Part shown: positions 62,001-64,000 of the stretch, in pieces
How positions within the stretch are numbered: the stretch's first letter is position 1
Layout: every line of letters begins with the position of its first letter
Source: Fasciolopsis buskii
Taxonomy: Eukaryota > Platyhelminthes > Trematoda > Plagiorchiida > Fasciolidae
DNA length: 64,000 bases
Assembly: GCA_008360955.1 (NCBI GenBank)
Contig: LUCM01001917.1
Coordinates: forward strand, 209,611 to 273,610
Direction: 5' to 3'
Notes under the pieces: generated by a model
Told to the model about the DNA's origin: nothing
The model's input: only the letters and a program-made list of their open reading frames with translations
Database searches by the model: none
Position numbers and translations under genes: made by a program

Positions 62001-62800
62001 GTGAGGTTGCCTGTACGGTATCCAAGGGCATTGTAAACGGGGCCTCGTTTAAAGCCTCTCCTGAAGTGCAGCAAAGAGCATTCCCGGACAGCCTGTTGCA
62101 GAGTGGCTCAGCCAAGCTCACAAGAAACCTGGATCCGATTTCTCGCGTACGGCTCCTCCGTGGTAATTCAGGCTGTTTCCTAGTGCTTCATACAAAAGTA
62201 AGCGCACCTGTTTGGCCATTCACTGTCATAAATGCTTGTGTTAATTCCCTTCTGTTGCTTCTGCGTCTCATGGACTGCAGTGCCAGGTCCTGCAGCCCTT
62301 GCACATAACTCATTCTTCGCTGTCCAGCTACTATTCTCGTTCCCAGGGGCTGGAACTTCACCGTAAACCCTATATTATAATATCCATAGGGGTCCCAAAA
62401 TTGTACACAGCGGTCCGGGAGAGGGCGCACTTGCAACTTCCACAAAGGCAGGGTCTCTCCGCTAGTTTGCATGATATTGTCGAACGAAATATGGTCAGTA
62501 TGCCCTGGCCTTGTTGGCCGATACCTCCAACTGTCGAGACGGCTGAAAGTCATCCGTCGCGATCACCCATTAATCACTGACCTGCGATCTGCAACCATGC
62601 GGCTTATTGCTAATTTGCATATGTTTGTGGTCAGCTGCCGAAAACTGTCGCGAATTCCGGGTAGTTTACACCTACGTGCTACTTCTAAACCCTGGGATAT
62701 ATTCTTCCTTGCTTTTTTAAAATCATTTGAGTCGATGAAGCGAGAGTTAGCCACGACCTGCTTCAGAACATTTAGAAATAAAAGAAACAGAAGGGTCTAG
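62001..62800 (-). other. Unidentified coding-like minus-strand frames upstream of the LINE
   Basis: Two adjoining frames, 62754-62563 (RFIDSNDFKKARKNISQGLE, RDSFRQLTTNICKLAISRMV) and 62553-62188 (TFSRLDSWRYRPTRPGHTDH, PDRCVQFWDPYGYYNIGFTV, KFQPLGTRIVAGQRRMSYVQ, LALQSMRRRSNRRELTQAFM). Non-repetitive, Arg-rich and aromatic. Position and strand suggest ORF1 or the upstream part of the CR1-like element, but no motif is recognised and a host exon is possible. Confidence 0.35.
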
Positions 62801-63136
62801 ACACAGCACATCCTTATGCCCTTCCTATGAAATTTTCCTATCTCGATTTGTTTTCTACTAAGAGAGAATTAAAACTACGACTGTAGTAATAATATATTGT
62901 CATTGGTCCAGCCCTCAGTTGCGCAGAATGCTGAGTAGCGTACTGTTCGGTAGAAAATGGCTCATAATTCGAACAGTTACCCGATTTCAGGCAACGAGAT
63001 TCGTCCGGTTTATCGTTGTCCACGCTCCTGATTGTTTTATCCGGAGACGTTAAAAGATTCGTTTGGCTCGACGTTCAAATAGCGAACTTGTGTGGCATTC
63101 AAAAGCCGGTTGCATATAAGTTGAGACAGCCGATTC
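62801..63136. other. Unassigned sequence
   Basis: Nothing recognised. Confidence 0.4.
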
Positions 63137-63364
63137 TTAATGGTTCACTTCAAGAGACTGCAGAGCTGGCGCCAGATGCACCGGGATGAAGTTGGCAGCC
63201 TCTTGCCCATAGCCCGATTCGCATATTACCACCAATGATGCTACCAACCTCTCAGCATTATTAGGTTTTACGGGTTTGTTGGACTTAAGAGCAACAGTTT
63301 TCAGGTAATCTGGGTTCCAATAAACGGGGTTACGGCCAAAAAACAGATTAAAGTTTCTGCCCAA
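63137..63364 (-). CDS. Unidentified open frame, 75 codons
   Basis: Minus strand: NLFFGRNPVYWNPDYLKTVA, AERLVASLVVICESGYGQEA, ANFIPVHLAPALQSLEVNH. Coding-like composition, no family recognised. It could be part of the LINE-rich block. Confidence 0.25.
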   Translation of the reverse strand: MGRNFNLFFGRNPVYWNPDYLKTVALKSNKPVKPNNAERLVASLVVICESGYGQEAANFIPVHLAPALQSLEVNH

Positions 63365-64000
63365 TGAGGTAAGGATTTATTCAAATGGATGGCTCGATCA
63401 ATGGAACGTGGAGTTCCAAGCGCGGGAATCATTTGCAAGTTGCTATCGCATGCTTTGCTCGCATGCTGTTGTTAAGTATAATGAACCTCATGCCAACCTT
63501 GACTGTCTTTCTGTTGTACTGGCTCACTGCATTGGTTGATGATATTCTTTCCGTGCAGCGCCAAGTGACATTTGCGCCCAAATGCTCATAAAGGTTGGGA
63601 GCAGGAAAAATGTTTCGGGAATAGCGCTAAACAGTCGATCTCACAAACCGATTCGCCTGAATCAACGTCAAACGGGGAGTAGCCTATTCATTCCCTCTGT
63701 ACTCCGGATGGAATCAGGGAGCAGCTGGGAAAGGACATACGTCATTGAGCTTCGTCCATGTTTGGGCCAGCAATGCGTACATTTATTGCAATTAAACAAT
63801 AAAAGACTCGTAGTTCGCTGCTCGCAGACAGTCCCGGGAAACTCATTTTGTTCTTCAAAATTAGTTTTCTATTTTCGCTCTTCCCGGTTATACTTGTACT
63901 TCCCATATTGCTTTGCAGCATCTCATTTCACTTTCCAGTGTGCTTCTGCAATAAATCGAGGTTGCCCCACCCGCATATCTCGTTCGGTATCTTTTAATTT
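63365..64000. other. Right end, unassigned
   Basis: No gene recognised. The 5' exons of YIPF6 are expected further right if they are not hidden in the LINE-rich block. Confidence 0.4.

Overview
This is eukaryotic genomic DNA from a metazoan. Coding sequence is split into short exons with consensus GT/AG borders, much of the rest is decayed retrotransposon, and there are AT microsatellites and tRNA-derived SINEs. The mix of RTE, CR1/Jockey, Penelope-like and Ty3/gypsy elements, together with very short exons and introns, fits a parasitic flatworm (digenean trematode). That assignment is an inference from repeat style. I see no bacterial features, operons, CRISPR arrays or intact viruses.

Two host genes can be supported, both on the minus strand. 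The clearer one is YIPF6 (a Yip1-domain protein of the Golgi membrane). Its three last coding exons lie at 50110-50068, 44373-44245 and 43069-42790 and join in phase. The second gene has a two-EF-hand exon at 27656-27092 and, after a possible intron of about 20 kb, coiled-coil exons at 6929-6867 and 6773-6627. EF-hands followed by this coil resemble CRACR2A/RASEF-type large Rab GTPases; the Rab domain would lie beyond the left edge. Further candidate exons are listed with low confidence.

Layout: 1.8-2.8 kb, gypsy pol remnant split by an (AT)19 tract. 5-27.7 kb, EF-hand gene with large introns holding two tRNA-like SINEs, a perfect 18-bp hairpin and a DDE transposase scrap. 29.1-30.95 kb, two divergently oriented Penelope-like fragments that share a 301-bp nearly identical inverted repeat. 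36.5-39.96 kb, an RTE-type LINE covering endonuclease to C-terminus. 42.8-50.1 kb, the YIPF6 3' half, with RTE-like debris in its introns. 50.4-63.4 kb, a dense pile of minus-strand CR1/Jockey-type LINE copies.

None of the elements looks active. All have frameshifts or stops, and every reverse-transcriptase catalytic box I could read is mutated (YADN, CVND, FAGG, LAED, FAED, YVGD). The most unusual structure is the Penelope inverted pair, which would fold into a long hairpin if transcribed through. I did not find a convincing new gene system.
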